Below, in pieces: positions 1 to 8,416 of a stretch of 64,000 nucleotides of DNA. The DNA is from Paraburkholderia tropica. GTDB lineage: Bacteria; Pseudomonadota; Gammaproteobacteria; Burkholderiales; Burkholderiaceae. Each line of letters starts with the position of its first letter. The stretch's first letter is position 1. Location: the NCBI RefSeq assembly GCF_914484835.1, contig NZ_CAJZAR010000028.1, forward strand, positions 225,197 through 289,196, written 5' to 3'. The notes under the pieces are model-generated. The model was not told the origin of the DNA. It saw only the letters and a list, made by a program, of their open reading frames with translations, and did no database searches. The position numbers and the translations under genes are program-made.

Positions 1-240
1 CGGGCGCGCGTGACGGCGCGGTGGGCGAGCCGCGATTGTGCGGGCAACGAGCTTAGGAAACGCTTAAGAAAATGAACGCTGGGCCTTCGTGCGCGTCGAA
101 TGTTTGTCGTACGAATGAGCCGGCCGCGTATCGCTGATCGCGTGTGAGGCCAGGCGGCAGGCATGCGCGTTGCTCATGCGCTTGTCCCTGGTCGATGCGT
201 GGCGTGCGCGCGCCGCTCGACCTTCGCCACAGGAGAGCCC

Positions 241-426
241 ATGAAGAAGCTGATCACGATGTTGACCGCGCTGTTCCTCACCGCCGCGCTTGGCGGCTGC
301 TGGTGGGGACCGCCACCAGGCGGCGGCCCCGGCGGCCCTGGCGGCTATGGCGGCGGCCCGGGCGGTCCCGGCGGCGGACCGGGCGGAGGCCCAGGCGGTG
401 GTCCTGGCGGCGGTGGCCCGCGCTAA
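241..426 (+). CDS. Small glycine-rich lipoprotein
   Basis: A 61-residue secreted lipoprotein of unknown role. The first 19 residues form a lipoprotein signal peptide (MKK n-region, hydrophobic core) ending in a lipobox LGGC with Cys20. The rest is almost only Gly and Pro in GGP/GGGP repeats after a Trp-Trp pair. An upstream in-frame ATG at 163 exists, but the start at 241 has an AGGAGA ribosome site just before it and gives a clean signal peptide, so it is preferred. A terminator follows about 30 bases after the stop, so it looks monocistronic. Small Gly-rich lipoproteins of this kind are common in Burkholderia-like genomes. The mature part is probably disordered and outer-membrane anchored (inference). 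Confidence 0.7.
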   Translation: MKKLITMLTALFLTAALGGCWWGPPPGGGPGGPGGYGGGPGGPGGGPGGGPGGGPGGGGPR

Positions 427-455
427 CGCGTTCGCTTTGTAGCGCCCCAAAAAAG

Positions 456-493
456 AAAGGGCTCGTTCGCATGACACGACCGAGCCCTTTTTC
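456..493 (+). terminator. Rho-independent terminator after the glycine-rich lipoprotein
   Basis: A 10-bp perfect stem (AAAGGGCTCG at 456-465 with CGAGCCCTTT at 481-490) with a 15-base loop and a T run. The opposite strand also has A/T flanks, so it may also serve the minus-strand ABC operon that ends at 531. Confidence 0.85.
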
Positions 494-530
494 ATGATGC
501 CTCGCGAACGCGAACGCGAGCGCAGTCGCG

Positions 531-1697
531 TCAGGCCGTGGCAGCGGCCTTGACGGACGAACCCGGCGCCTGGCCCGTTTGCTGGCGCGAACGGCCCGAG
601 CTGAGATATTCGGCGATCGAGTCCTGCGTGATCTCGCCGACATAGCCGCCGTCGGCGTCGAGCACCGGCATCCACGAAGCGCTGAACTGATACATCTTCG
701 AGAGCACCACGCGCAGATTGTCTTCGGCCGAGACCGACGCCGCGAACGGCGTGACGCGCTCGCCGCACGCGCCATCGGCGCCACGGGCCGCGCGGCGCGT
801 GACATAGCCGAGCGCATGGCGCGCATCGTCGAGCACCGTGAGATAGCGCGTGTCGGCTTCGTCCATCACCGAGAAGGCGTGCGTGAGCGGCGTGTCGACG
901 CGCGCCGTTTCGGGCTGCGTGGCGGCGTCGCCGGCCTTCACGAGCAGCAGGCGCTTGAGCGTGCTGTCCTGGCCCACGAACTGTGCGACGAACTCGTCGC
1001 GCGGCCGCGCGAGCAGCGTATCGGGATGATCGTATTGCACGAGCTGGCCGCGACGGAACACGGCGATGCGGTCGCCGAGCTTGATCGCTTCGTCGATGTC
1101 GTGACTCACCATGATCACGGTCTTCTTCAGTTGCCGCTGCATCTGGAAGAACTCGTTCTGGATGGTTTCGCGATTGATCGGATCGACCGCGCCGAACGGC
1201 TCGTCCATCAGCAGCACGGGCGGATCGGCGGCCAGCGCGCGAATCACGCCGATACGCTGTTGCTGACCGCCCGACAATTCGCGCGGATAACGCTTCAAAT
1301 ACAGCTTCGGATCGAGCGCGACCATCGACATGAGTTCGGTCGCGCGCTCGGCGCAACGCTTCTTGTCCCAGCCGAGCAGACGCGGCACGACCGTGATGTT
1401 TTCCTCGATCGTCATGTTCGGGAACAGGCCGATCTGCTGAATCACATAGCCGATATGGCGGCGCAGATCGACTTCGTTCAGGCCGGTCGTGTCCTCGCCG
1501 TTGATCAGCACGCGCCCCGAAGTCGGCTCGATCAGGCGGTTGATCATCTTGAGCGTGGTGGTCTTGCCGCAGCCCGACGGGCCGAGAAACACGCAGATTT
1601 CGCCCTCAGGCACCGAGAGGCTCACGGAGTCCACGGCCTTCACGGGCTGGCCGCCTTTCTGTGCGAAGGTCTTGGTCAGTTTGTCGAGTTCGATCAT
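531..1697 (-). CDS. Osmoprotectant (glycine betaine/choline) ABC transporter ATPase with CBS pair
   Basis: The ATPase subunit of an OpuC/OsmV/YehX-type importer for quaternary-amine osmoprotectants, acting at the inner face of the cytoplasmic membrane. Walker A GPSGCGKT lies at residues 39-46, the signature LSGGQ at 141-145 and Walker B VLLMDEP at 161-167. After the nucleotide-binding domain (to about residue 240) comes a C-terminal tandem CBS region (about 265-375), typical of this family and linked to sensing of ionic strength. 388 residues is the normal length. The ATG overlaps the stop of the upstream permease gene (ATGA), which implies translational coupling. It is the last gene of the four-gene operon. 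The exact substrate cannot be read from sequence. Confidence 0.93.
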   Translation of the reverse strand: MIELDKLTKTFAQKGGQPVKAVDSVSLSVPEGEICVFLGPSGCGKTTTLKMINRLIEPTSGRVLINGEDTTGLNEVDLRRHIGYVIQQIGLFPNMTIEENITVVPRLLGWDKKRCAERATELMSMVALDPKLYLKRYPRELSGGQQQRIGVIRALAADPPVLLMDEPFGAVDPINRETIQNEFFQMQRQLKKTVIMVSHDIDEAIKLGDRIAVFRRGQLVQYDHPDTLLARPRDEFVAQFVGQDSTLKRLLLVKAGDAATQPETARVDTPLTHAFSVMDEADTRYLTVLDDARHALGYVTRRAARGADGACGERVTPFAASVSAEDNLRVVLSKMYQFSASWMPVLDADGGYVGEITQDSIAEYLSSGRSRQQTGQAPGSSVKAAATA

Positions 1698-2347
1698 GTC
1701 TTCTGTACTCCTTTCGGTGTGAGCGCGCGTTGCAGGGCCTGCAACAGCAGGTCGGCGACGATCGCCACGATACTGACCAGCACGGCGCCGACCAGCAGTT
1801 TCATCATGCTGCTCTGGCCGATGGCGCGCAGGATCAGCGTGCCGAGTCCGCCCGCGCCAATGACGGCGGCGATCGTCATCACGCCGATGTTCATCACGAC
1901 CGCGGTGCGCACGCCCGCGAGAATCACGGGCACCGCGAGCGGCAGGTCGACGAGGCGCAGCCGCTGCCACGAGGTCATGCCGATGCCGGTGCCGGCTTCC
2001 TTGATGCCCGGCTCCACGTTGCGCAGCGCGAGATAGGTGTTGCGCATGATCGGCAGCAGCGAGTAGAGGAACACCGCCGTGATCGCGGGCACCGCGCCGA
2101 TGCCTTGGCCGAAGCGCGAAAAGAACGGGATCATCAGGCCGAACAGCGCGATGGACGGCAGCGTGAGCACGACGGTGGCGAGGCCGAGCAGCGGTCCCGC
2201 GAGCCATTCGTGACGGCTCACGAGCACGCCGAGCGGCACGCCCGCGATAATCGCGCAGCCCACGGCGATGCCGACGAGCCAGATGTGTTGTAGCGTGAGC
2301 TGGAGCAGGTCGGGCCAGCTCGACGCGAGATAGTCGAATAGGTTCAT
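1694..2347 (-). CDS. Osmoprotectant ABC transporter permease (second)
   Basis: A 217-residue inner-membrane permease of the OpuCB/OsmW (BPD_transp_1) type with about five or six hydrophobic segments. The cytoplasmic EAA-like loop reads EAGTGIGMTSWQRL around residues 118-131, where the ATPase docks. The start at 2347 is chosen because an AAGGAG ribosome site precedes it. An upstream in-frame ATG at 2389 would add residues that overlap the binding-protein gene. It lies 10 bases after the binding protein stop and overlaps the ATPase start by 4 bases. With the 3266-3982 permease it would form the heterodimeric membrane channel. Confidence 0.92.
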   Translation of the reverse strand: MNLFDYLASSWPDLLQLTLQHIWLVGIAVGCAIIAGVPLGVLVSRHEWLAGPLLGLATVVLTLPSIALFGLMIPFFSRFGQGIGAVPAITAVFLYSLLPIMRNTYLALRNVEPGIKEAGTGIGMTSWQRLRLVDLPLAVPVILAGVRTAVVMNIGVMTIAAVIGAGGLGTLILRAIGQSSMMKLLVGAVLVSIVAIVADLLLQALQRALTPKGVQKT

Positions 2348-2357
2348 GCGTGCTCCT

Positions 2358-3269
2358 TCAAGGCAACGGGTGGGCGCGCAGGAACGCATCGGCTACGTCG
2401 CGCGGCGACTTGCCGTCGAGGTCCACCGCCTTGTTCATGTCCTGCATCACGTCGTTATTGAGCGCCGCCGAGAGCGCGTTGAGTTGCGCCGCGAGCTTCG
2501 GATTGTGTTCGAGCGTGGCCTTGCGCACGATCGGCACGGCGTTGTACGGCGGGAAGAAACGCTTGTCGTCTTCGAGCGGAATGATGCCGAAGCCCTTCAC
2601 GCGGCCATCGGTCGTGTAGACGAGACCGATCTTGATCTGGTTGTTATGCAGCGCCGTGTAGACGAGACCGGGGTCCATCTGCTTCATCTGCGAGCGCTTG
2701 AAGTGCATGTCGTAGGTGTCGAGCAGCGGCTTCAGGCCGTCGGGGCGATTCGCGAATTCGGCGTCCATACCGAACACCATGTGCTTCGCCTTGGGATTCG
2801 TCTTCAGATAATCGGCGAGCTGCGAGATGGTCTTGATGCCCGTCTGCTGCGCGAATTCGCTGGGCAGGCCGAGCGCGTAGGTGTCGTTGAGCGTGGACGC
2901 ATTGAGCCAGATGAGCCCGCGCGGTTCGTCGAGTTCCTTCACGCGCTGGTACATGGCTTCGGGGCCGAGCTTGTCGGTAAGCTTGTCGTAGACCAGCGCC
3001 GCCGTGCCCGTGTAATCCCACACCATGTCGAACTGGCCGTTCTCCAGCGCGCTGCGCATGAGCGTGCTGCCGAGGCCCGAACGCACTTCCACGTCATAGC
3101 CGCGCGAGCGCAGATATTGCGCCGTGACTTCGGCCAGCACGTATTGCTCGGTGAAGTTCTTCGCGCCGAGCACGATCCTGGCCGCGAACGCGGAGGTACT
3201 GGCCGCGAAGCACAGCGTGCCGATGGCGAAGGCGCTCGCGAGACGTCGTATCGTACTGCGAAACATCAT
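2358..3269 (-). CDS. Osmoprotectant ABC transporter substrate-binding protein
   Basis: A periplasmic binding protein of the OpuAC/OsmX (glycine betaine/choline) family, about 303 residues. A signal peptide is evident (RSTIRRLASAFAIGTLCFAA, with a likely cut after AFA), followed by the family opening IVLGAKNFTEQYVLAE, which is highly characteristic of the OpuCC/OsmX/ProX-like proteins. Two adjacent ATGs (3269, 3266) are possible. GGAGGT lies upstream and the first overlaps the stop of the preceding permease gene. It delivers the ligand to the two permeases encoded on either side. The ligand is inferred from the family only. Confidence 0.92.
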   Translation of the reverse strand: MMFRSTIRRLASAFAIGTLCFAASTSAFAARIVLGAKNFTEQYVLAEVTAQYLRSRGYDVEVRSGLGSTLMRSALENGQFDMVWDYTGTAALVYDKLTDKLGPEAMYQRVKELDEPRGLIWLNASTLNDTYALGLPSEFAQQTGIKTISQLADYLKTNPKAKHMVFGMDAEFANRPDGLKPLLDTYDMHFKRSQMKQMDPGLVYTALHNNQIKIGLVYTTDGRVKGFGIIPLEDDKRFFPPYNAVPIVRKATLEHNPKLAAQLNALSAALNNDVMQDMNKAVDLDGKSPRDVADAFLRAHPLP

Positions 3270-3982
3270 GCGAGACCTCCGTGGCGCAGCATCCATTGAC
3301 GGCTGCCCGTCGCGACAATGCCGTCGAGCGCGAGCGCGAGAATCGCCGTGATTGCGGCGCCCAGCAGCAGCAAGGGCTGATTGTCGAGATAGATGCCGGG
3401 GAAGATCAGCGAGCCGAGGCTGTCCGCGCCGATGAGGTAGGCGAGCGGCGCCGTGCCCACGTTGATGGCGAGCGCGGTACGCACGCCGCCCACGATGATC
3501 GGCACCGCATTCGGCAGTTCGACGCGCGTGAGCGATTGCCAGCCCGTCATGCCGATGCCTTTTGCGGCTTCGCGCAGCGAGGCAGGCACGTTCTTCACGC
3601 CTTCATAGGTGTTGCGCGTGATCGGCAGCAGCGAGGCGAGAAACAGCGCGACGATGGCCGGAATATCGCCGATACCGAAGATGCCGAGCGCGATCGCGAG
3701 CACGGCGAGCGAAGGAATCGTGTTGCCGATGTTGAAGATCTGCATGAAGCGTTCGGCCTGGCGCTGAAAGCGCGGGCGGCTGAGCAGCACGCCGGCGGGC
3801 ACGCCGACGAGGATGGCGAGCGCCATCGACCAGACCACGAGCAGCATGTGCTGGCCCGTGTAGTACGCGAGATCGCCCGCATGGCTGCGGAACGTATCGG
3901 CGCCGATGCCGCGGGCGAGGGCCCACGCAATGACGGCTATCGCTATGAGGCTGCCCACGAGTTGGACAGTGCGTCGAGTCAT
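3266..3982 (-). CDS. Osmoprotectant ABC transporter permease (first)
   Basis: A 238-residue inner-membrane permease, first gene of the osmoprotectant operon. An N-terminal transmembrane anchor (VQLVGSLIAIAVIAWALA) is followed by the BPD_transp_1 core, with a docking loop LREAAKGIGMTGWQSL near residues 145-160. The start at 3982 is supported by an AAGGAGG ribosome site. The upstream ATG at 4075 has no such site. The protein is clearly homologous to the other permease in the operon, as expected for the paired OpuCB/OpuCD or OsmW/OsmY subunits. The stop overlaps the ATG of the binding-protein gene. Confidence 0.92.
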   Translation of the reverse strand: MTRRTVQLVGSLIAIAVIAWALARGIGADTFRSHAGDLAYYTGQHMLLVVWSMALAILVGVPAGVLLSRPRFQRQAERFMQIFNIGNTIPSLAVLAIALGIFGIGDIPAIVALFLASLLPITRNTYEGVKNVPASLREAAKGIGMTGWQSLTRVELPNAVPIIVGGVRTALAINVGTAPLAYLIGADSLGSLIFPGIYLDNQPLLLLGAAITAILALALDGIVATGSRQWMLRHGGLA

Positions 3983-4371
3983 GAAGATACGCCTCCTTGT
4001 AGACGAAACGGCGCGCGCAGGCACGCCGCGAGAGCGCCGCAATGGCGCTGCGAAGGAAGTTCGTGATCCCGGCATGGCCGCGATTGAACTGACGGAAACA
4101 GTCTGTACCGGCGCGCGTTCAGTGCGCTGCCGGCCGTCGAATGAACGCTATGGCGTTCGTCTGGTTGTCATGTTCAGCCCGGCTGCGCGTTGTGCGTGCC
4201 AGAGCATGGGCGCCGTTCGATGCTTGCAACGGCAAGAGTGCGGTAGCAATTTGCGTGCCGCTGGAACCGGAGGTTCCGTTTGATGGTGCGAGCCTGCTGC
4301 AAGCGTGAAATTTGCACGACGTTGCAGCGCGAATCGCAAGAGATGTTGCGTTTTGTAATTAAGACGAACCG

Positions 4372-4400
4372 AGTATAGAGCAATAAATTAAATGCGTCCA
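4372..4400 (-). promoter_or_regulatory. Candidate sigma-70 promoter for the osmoprotectant operon
   Basis: On the minus strand TGGACG (4400-4395) and TATACT (4377-4372) are separated by exactly 17 bases in an unusually AT-rich patch. Four of six -35 bases and five of six -10 bases match consensus. It would give a leader of roughly 380 bases before the ATG at 3982. This is a pattern match only. Confidence 0.4.
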
Positions 4401-4598
4401 CCATAGTGGCCGCACATAACGCGAAACGCTCGATTGCAAAACGGCTATGAAAGTGACACAACGCGTCACATCGGGAAATTAATCTGGATGCCGAAATAAA
4501 GCGGGCGGGTATGATTTGCCGATTTGCGTTTAGATCGTGTTTTCAGGGTCTTTTCGATGAATGCGGCCATCGGGGCGAAGATGGCGCATTTGTCGCAG

Positions 4599-4631
4599 GA
4601 AAAAAACGGCGTCGCATGCAGCGACGCCGTC
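4599..4631 (-). terminator. Terminator after the DAO-family oxidoreductase
   Basis: A perfect 10-bp stem (ACGGCGTCGC 4606-4615 with GCGACGCCGT 4621-4630), loop ATGCA. Read on the minus strand it is followed by a run of seven T, ending the gene that stops at 4694. Confidence 0.88.
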
Positions 4632-4693
4632 GAAGGAAGGCCATGCAATCTCATGTAATGAATGGCATGGCGTGGTGCGAATCGCGCACGCGT

Positions 4694-6022
4694 TCAGATC
4701 TCTCCGCCTGGCACGATTGGCATGCCCGGCGCGAAGCGGTCGAGCGAGAACGGCGCGAGGTCGATGCCTGCATCGCGGCCGATGGCAACGTCGGCGGCCG
4801 CGCGTCCCGCTGCGGGTCCGATGCCGAATCCGTGACCCGAGAAACCCGTCGCCACCGTGAGTCCCGGCACGCTTGCCGCCGCGCCGATATACGGAATGAT
4901 GTCGGGCGTCACGTCCATATAACAGGCCCATTCCTGCACGATGCGCGCGTCGTTGAATGCGGGATAGAGCCGGCGCATGCTCGCCATCGCGGCCTGCACG
5001 CCGCGTTGCGAAGGCGACGGGTCCATCGTGCGCGTGCGTTCGAACGGGCTCGTCTGTTCGGCGTTCCAGCCCGGACGATCGCGAAACTCGCGCCATGCCG
5101 CCGAATCGAAACGCGGCCGGATCGTGCGCCAGTTCTGCTTGAGCAGCGGCGTGTATTCGCGCAGATATTTGAAGCCATCGGGGCTCACCGGCGTGTAGCG
5201 ATGTCCGCTATAGCCGATCGTGTAGCCGCCGTCCGCGCGCTTGCGATAACCGATGTCGCCGAGCCAGCCGCATGTCGGCGGCCCGTTCTCGACGGGCGAG
5301 GTGCGCAGCACGGTGCCGAGCACTTTCAGTTGCGGCAGGCGCACGCCTTCGTTCGCGCAGAAGAGACTCGACCACGCGCCGCCCGCGAGAATCACGGCAT
5401 CGCAGGCGATGCGTCCGCGGCTCGTGACCACGCCCGAGACGCGCCCGGCCGAGCGTTCGAGCGCGCGCACCGAGCAATGCGCGATGAGCGTCGCGCCGCG
5501 CGCCTGGGCGGCGCGAGCCATCGCGGGCACGGCGCGCTGCGGTTCGGCGCGGCCGTCGGTCGGCACGAACAGGCCCGCGCGATAGGCGCGCGACGCGCCG
5601 GGCATCAGCTTCGCGAGTTCCGCGCCGCGCACCATGCGTGCGCCGGTGTCGTAGCCCGCTGCATCGTCGAACCATTGCTGGAAGCCCGCTTCGTCTTCCT
5701 CGTTCGCGCCGATATAGAGCACGCCGCATTCGTGGTAGCCGACGTCGGCGCCCACGGCCTCGGCCATGCCGCGCCAGTGGCGCATGCTTTCGGTGATGAG
5801 CGGCATCTCGCGCATATCGCGGCCCGCCTGGCGGCACCAGCCCCAGTTGCGGCTCGACTGCTCGCCGGCGATATGGCCTTTCTCGCAGAGCACCACGCTA
5901 TAGCCCTGCGAAACGAGGTGCCACGCAGCCGATACGCCGATCACGCCGCCGCCCACGATCACCACGTCGGCGCGCGCGGGCAGCACTTCGGCCGAGGGCA
6001 CGGCGTCTACATACGGTCCCAT
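4694..6022 (-). CDS. FAD-dependent oxidoreductase, DAO family
   Basis: A 442-residue amine/amino-acid oxidase-like flavoprotein (DadA/glycine oxidase/sarcosine oxidase superfamily). The FAD Rossmann motif GGGVIG is at residues 24-29 inside VVIVGGGVIGVSAAW, followed by the EKGHIAGEQSSRNWG segment usual for the DadA-like branch. The C-terminal FSGHGFGIGPAAGRAAADV loop binds the isoalloxazine. The start at 6022 has AAGGA upstream; the earlier ATG at 6136 gives an unlike extension. It is monocistronic, with a terminator downstream and an inverted repeat at 6153-6176 upstream. Its place beside a GntR regulator and a glyoxylate aminotransferase suggests oxidation of an amine or amino acid feeding that pathway (inference); the substrate is unknown. 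Confidence 0.85.
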   Translation of the reverse strand: MGPYVDAVPSAEVLPARADVVIVGGGVIGVSAAWHLVSQGYSVVLCEKGHIAGEQSSRNWGWCRQAGRDMREMPLITESMRHWRGMAEAVGADVGYHECGVLYIGANEEDEAGFQQWFDDAAGYDTGARMVRGAELAKLMPGASRAYRAGLFVPTDGRAEPQRAVPAMARAAQARGATLIAHCSVRALERSAGRVSGVVTSRGRIACDAVILAGGAWSSLFCANEGVRLPQLKVLGTVLRTSPVENGPPTCGWLGDIGYRKRADGGYTIGYSGHRYTPVSPDGFKYLREYTPLLKQNWRTIRPRFDSAAWREFRDRPGWNAEQTSPFERTRTMDPSPSQRGVQAAMASMRRLYPAFNDARIVQEWACYMDVTPDIIPYIGAAASVPGLTVATGFSGHGFGIGPAAGRAAADVAIGRDAGIDLAPFSLDRFAPGMPIVPGGEI

Positions 6023-6152
6023 CTGGTCTTCCTTGTCGACGAAGGCGCGCGCGGCGCCGCCGTCCTTGTCTGTCGTTGTTTCCGGGGCCAGCAGTATAAA
6101 GGCAGGCGGCGTCGGCACGCGCCAATCGCTGCGCACGGCTCGTCACGCGCTT

Positions 6153-6176
6153 CGATCTGTGCATGCGCACAGATCG
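6153..6176. promoter_or_regulatory. Inverted repeat upstream of the oxidoreductase gene
   Basis: Perfect 10-bp arms, CGATCTGTGC and GCACAGATCG, separated by ATGC. It is 131 bases upstream of the ATG at 6022 and 40 bases past the gntR stop. No T run follows on either strand, so an operator is more likely than a terminator. Confidence 0.5.
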
Positions 6177-6215
6177 TTCGCCTTCACGTCAAAAGATGTT
6201 TGAACAGCGAAACCG

Positions 6216-6959
6216 CTATCGCGGCGCGTTCATGCCCGCCACCGTGAGCGTGCGTTCGGCGAGCACGGCATCGCGTTTGGCCAGCAGATGCGAGCGCAGG
6301 ATCGCGGCGAGCGCCGCGCCGTTGCGCGCTTCGAGCGCGGCGATCATCGCTTCGTGATCGCGGATCGCGCTGTCCCACTTCGCGGTCTGGAAGTTCGAGC
6401 GAAAACGCAGCGCCTGCAAGCGCCGGTTGAGCGTCACATAGGTCTGTCGCAGCGCCACGTTGCGCGCGGCCGCGTTGATGAGATCGTGAATCGCGTGATT
6501 GCGCGCGTAATAGCCGGACAGGTCGTTCTGCGCGCGGCAGACGAGCATGGCCGCGTGCAGCGCCTTGATCTGCGCAAGTTCGCCTTCGCTGATGCGCGCG
6601 CACGCGAGTTCGCCCGCGAACGATTCGAGTCCGCTCATCAGCTCGAACATGTCGCGGATCTCGGCCTCGCTCAGTTGCGCGACGGTCGCGCCGCGATTCG
6701 GCGAGATCTCGATCAGCCCTTCGGCGGCGAGCACCTTGAGCGCCTCGCGCAGCGGCGTGCGCGAAATGCCGAGCACTTCGCAGAGCTTGCGCTCGTTGAG
6801 CTTCACGCCCGGCGCGAGCTGGCCCTCGACGATGAATTCGCGCAGATGATCGACCACCGTGTCGTGCAGGCGCTGGCGCGCGAGCTTGGGCAGCGCCAGT
6901 TCGTGCGCCTCAGGCTGCGCGGACGCGAGTTGTGCGTCCGGAATGTCTGCATTTTGCAT
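6216..6959 (-). CDS. GntR family transcriptional regulator (FadR/FCD subfamily)
   Basis: A 247-residue regulator. A winged helix (about residues 28-95) contains the classic GntR recognition segment VLGISRTPLREALKVLAAEGL; the C-terminal FCD ligand-binding helical domain spans about 100-235, with the usual His/Asp metal positions (NHAIHDLINAA). The start codon is placed at 6959. The first codons carry an 11-base sequence, ATGCAAAATGC, that recurs in the intergenic region as part of a palindrome, suggesting autoregulation. It stands divergent from the aminotransferase operon and upstream, in the same direction, of the DAO oxidoreductase. It probably controls the whole catabolic block in response to a small carboxylic acid (family inference). 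Confidence 0.92.
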   Translation of the reverse strand: MQNADIPDAQLASAQPEAHELALPKLARQRLHDTVVDHLREFIVEGQLAPGVKLNERKLCEVLGISRTPLREALKVLAAEGLIEISPNRGATVAQLSEAEIRDMFELMSGLESFAGELACARISEGELAQIKALHAAMLVCRAQNDLSGYYARNHAIHDLINAAARNVALRQTYVTLNRRLQALRFRSNFQTAKWDSAIRDHEAMIAALEARNGAALAAILRSHLLAKRDAVLAERTLTVAGMNAPR

Positions 6960-6966
6960 ACGAAAC
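6949..6966. promoter_or_regulatory. Second copy of the GntR-type half-site, over the gntR start
   Basis: ATGCAAAATGC on the minus strand (6959-6949) is an inverted copy of the 11-mer at 7103-7113. ATTTTGCATACGAAAC around it is an imperfect palindrome resembling FCD-GntR operators. It covers the gntR initiation region. Confidence 0.45.
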
Positions 6967-7095
6967 CCCGATCGACCGACGTGCCCTCATTCTAGCGTGA
7001 TCGCCCGGAAAGCTTCGCTGCGCTGCATCGACGGGTTTCCCCTGGGGCATTTCATGCCAATTGAGCCTTGCATCTGCGGCTCAGTGAACTAGAGT

Positions 7096-7111
7096 ATTTT
7101 GCATGCAAAAT
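7096..7111. promoter_or_regulatory. 16-bp palindrome, candidate GntR operator
   Basis: ATTTTGCATGCAAAAT is a perfect 16-bp palindrome in the divergent promoter region, 85 bases before the aminotransferase ATG and 137 bases before the gntR start. FCD-type GntR regulators bind short palindromes, so it is a strong operator candidate. Confidence 0.6.
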
Positions 7112-7195
7112 GCCATTTCGGCGTGAGAGCAGGTGCCGGGTGGCTTCGAACGCAGTGCGTGTGACTTCCGACCTTTCCTGACGTGGGACGCCTTC

Positions 7196-8416
7196 ATGCT
7201 GAAACTCGACTTCCATCCCGCTGGCCGCCATTTCCTGCAAATCCCCGGTCCGAGCCCGGTGCCGGACCGCATCCTGCGGGCCATGAGCTATCCGACCATC
7301 GACCATCGCGGGCCTGAATTCGGCGCGCTCGGGCTCGCCGTGCTCGACGGCATCAAGAAGATCTTCAAGACCGCGCAGCCCGTGGTGATCTATCCGGCCT
7401 CGGGCACGGGCGCGTGGGAGGCGGCGCTGACCAACACGCTGTCGCCCGGCGACACCGTGCTGATGTACGAGACCGGCCACTTCGCGACCTTGTGGAAGAA
7501 GATGGCCGAAAGCCTCGGCCTCAAGCCTGAATTCCTCGGCTTGCCGGGCATCGAAGGATGGCGGCGCGGCGTGCAGGCCGATCAGATCGAGGCGCGCCTG
7601 CGCGCGGACACGGGCCACGCGATCAAGGCCGTCTGCGTCGTGCACAACGAAACGTCGACGGGCGTGACGTCCGATATCGCCGCCGTGCGTCGCGCAATCG
7701 ACGCGGCGGGGCATCCGGCGCTGCTGATGGTCGACACGATTTCGGGTCTTGCGTCCGCCGACTACCGGCACGACGAATGGGGCGTGGATGTGACCGTGTC
7801 CGGCTCGCAGAAAGGCCTGATGCTGCCGCCCGGCATCAGCTTCAACGCGGTCTCGCAGAAGGCCATCGCCGCGAGCCGCGAGGCGAAGCTGCCGCGCGCG
7901 TTCTGGGGCTGGACCGAGATCATCGAAATGAATCAGCAGGGCTATTGGCCGTACACGCCGAACACGAATCTGCTGTACGGCCTGGCCGAGGCGCTCGACA
8001 TGATCCTCGGTGAAGGGCTCGACAACGTGTTCGCGCGTCATCAGCGCCTCGCCGCCGCGTGCCGCGCCGCCGTACAGGCGTGGGGCCTGGAGATCCAGTG
8101 CGCCGATCCCGCCGTGTATTCGCCGGTGCTCACGGGCGTGATGATGCCCGAGGGCGTGGACGCCGACGCGGTCCGCAAGATCATCTACGAACGCTTTGAT
8201 CTGTCGCTGGGCACGGGGCTCGGCAAGGTAAAAGGGCGCATGTTCCGCATCGGCCATCTGGGCGACTGCAACGACCTCACGCTGATGGCGGCGCTCACCG
8301 GCTGCGAAATGGGCCTGCGGCTCGCGGGCGTGCCGCTTGCGGAAACGGGCGTGGGCGCGGCGATGGACTATCTGACCGAGCACGCGGCGCGGCCCGCGTT
8401 GAAAGCGGCCGCCTGA
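7196..8416 (+). CDS. Serine-glyoxylate / alanine-glyoxylate type aminotransferase
   Basis: A 406-residue class V PLP aminotransferase. The N-terminal QIPGPSPVPDRILRAMSYPTI and the PLP-lysine motif SGSQKGLMLPPG (Lys206) match the serine-glyoxylate aminotransferase/AGXT group, which moves an amino group from serine or alanine to glyoxylate, giving glycine and hydroxypyruvate or pyruvate. Length is normal. The start at 7196 is chosen because the family begins with a short segment before the HPAGRHFLQIPGP motif; the ATG at 7133 adds unlike residues. It is the first gene of the plus-strand catabolic run, with the palindrome at 7096-7111 upstream. True donor specificity cannot be decided here. Confidence 0.88.
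   Translation: MLKLDFHPAGRHFLQIPGPSPVPDRILRAMSYPTIDHRGPEFGALGLAVLDGIKKIFKTAQPVVIYPASGTGAWEAALTNTLSPGDTVLMYETGHFATLWKKMAESLGLKPEFLGLPGIEGWRRGVQADQIEARLRADTGHAIKAVCVVHNETSTGVTSDIAAVRRAIDAAGHPALLMVDTISGLASADYRHDEWGVDVTVSGSQKGLMLPPGISFNAVSQKAIAASREAKLPRAFWGWTEIIEMNQQGYWPYTPNTNLLYGLAEALDMILGEGLDNVFARHQRLAAACRAAVQAWGLEIQCADPAVYSPVLTGVMMPEGVDADAVRKIIYERFDLSLGTGLGKVKGRMFRIGHLGDCNDLTLMAALTGCEMGLRLAGVPLAETGVGAAMDYLTEHAARPALKAAA

Larger units (their letters stand above)
3983..4693. other. Intergenic region between osmoprotectant operon and DAO oxidoreductase
   Basis: About 710 bases without a convincing gene; the small ORFs here lack ribosome sites and family resemblance. It holds a candidate minus-strand sigma-70 promoter (4372-4400) in an AT-richer patch and a terminator at 4599-4631. 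Between 3983 and about 4365 lies what would be a long 5' leader of the osmoprotectant operon; no recognised riboswitch was seen there. Confidence 0.6.

Noticed and set aside
531..2207. The ATPase gene as a 558-codon protein
   Set aside because: The extra N terminus is the permease gene read in another frame. The ATG at 1697, coupled to the permease stop, gives the standard family N terminus.
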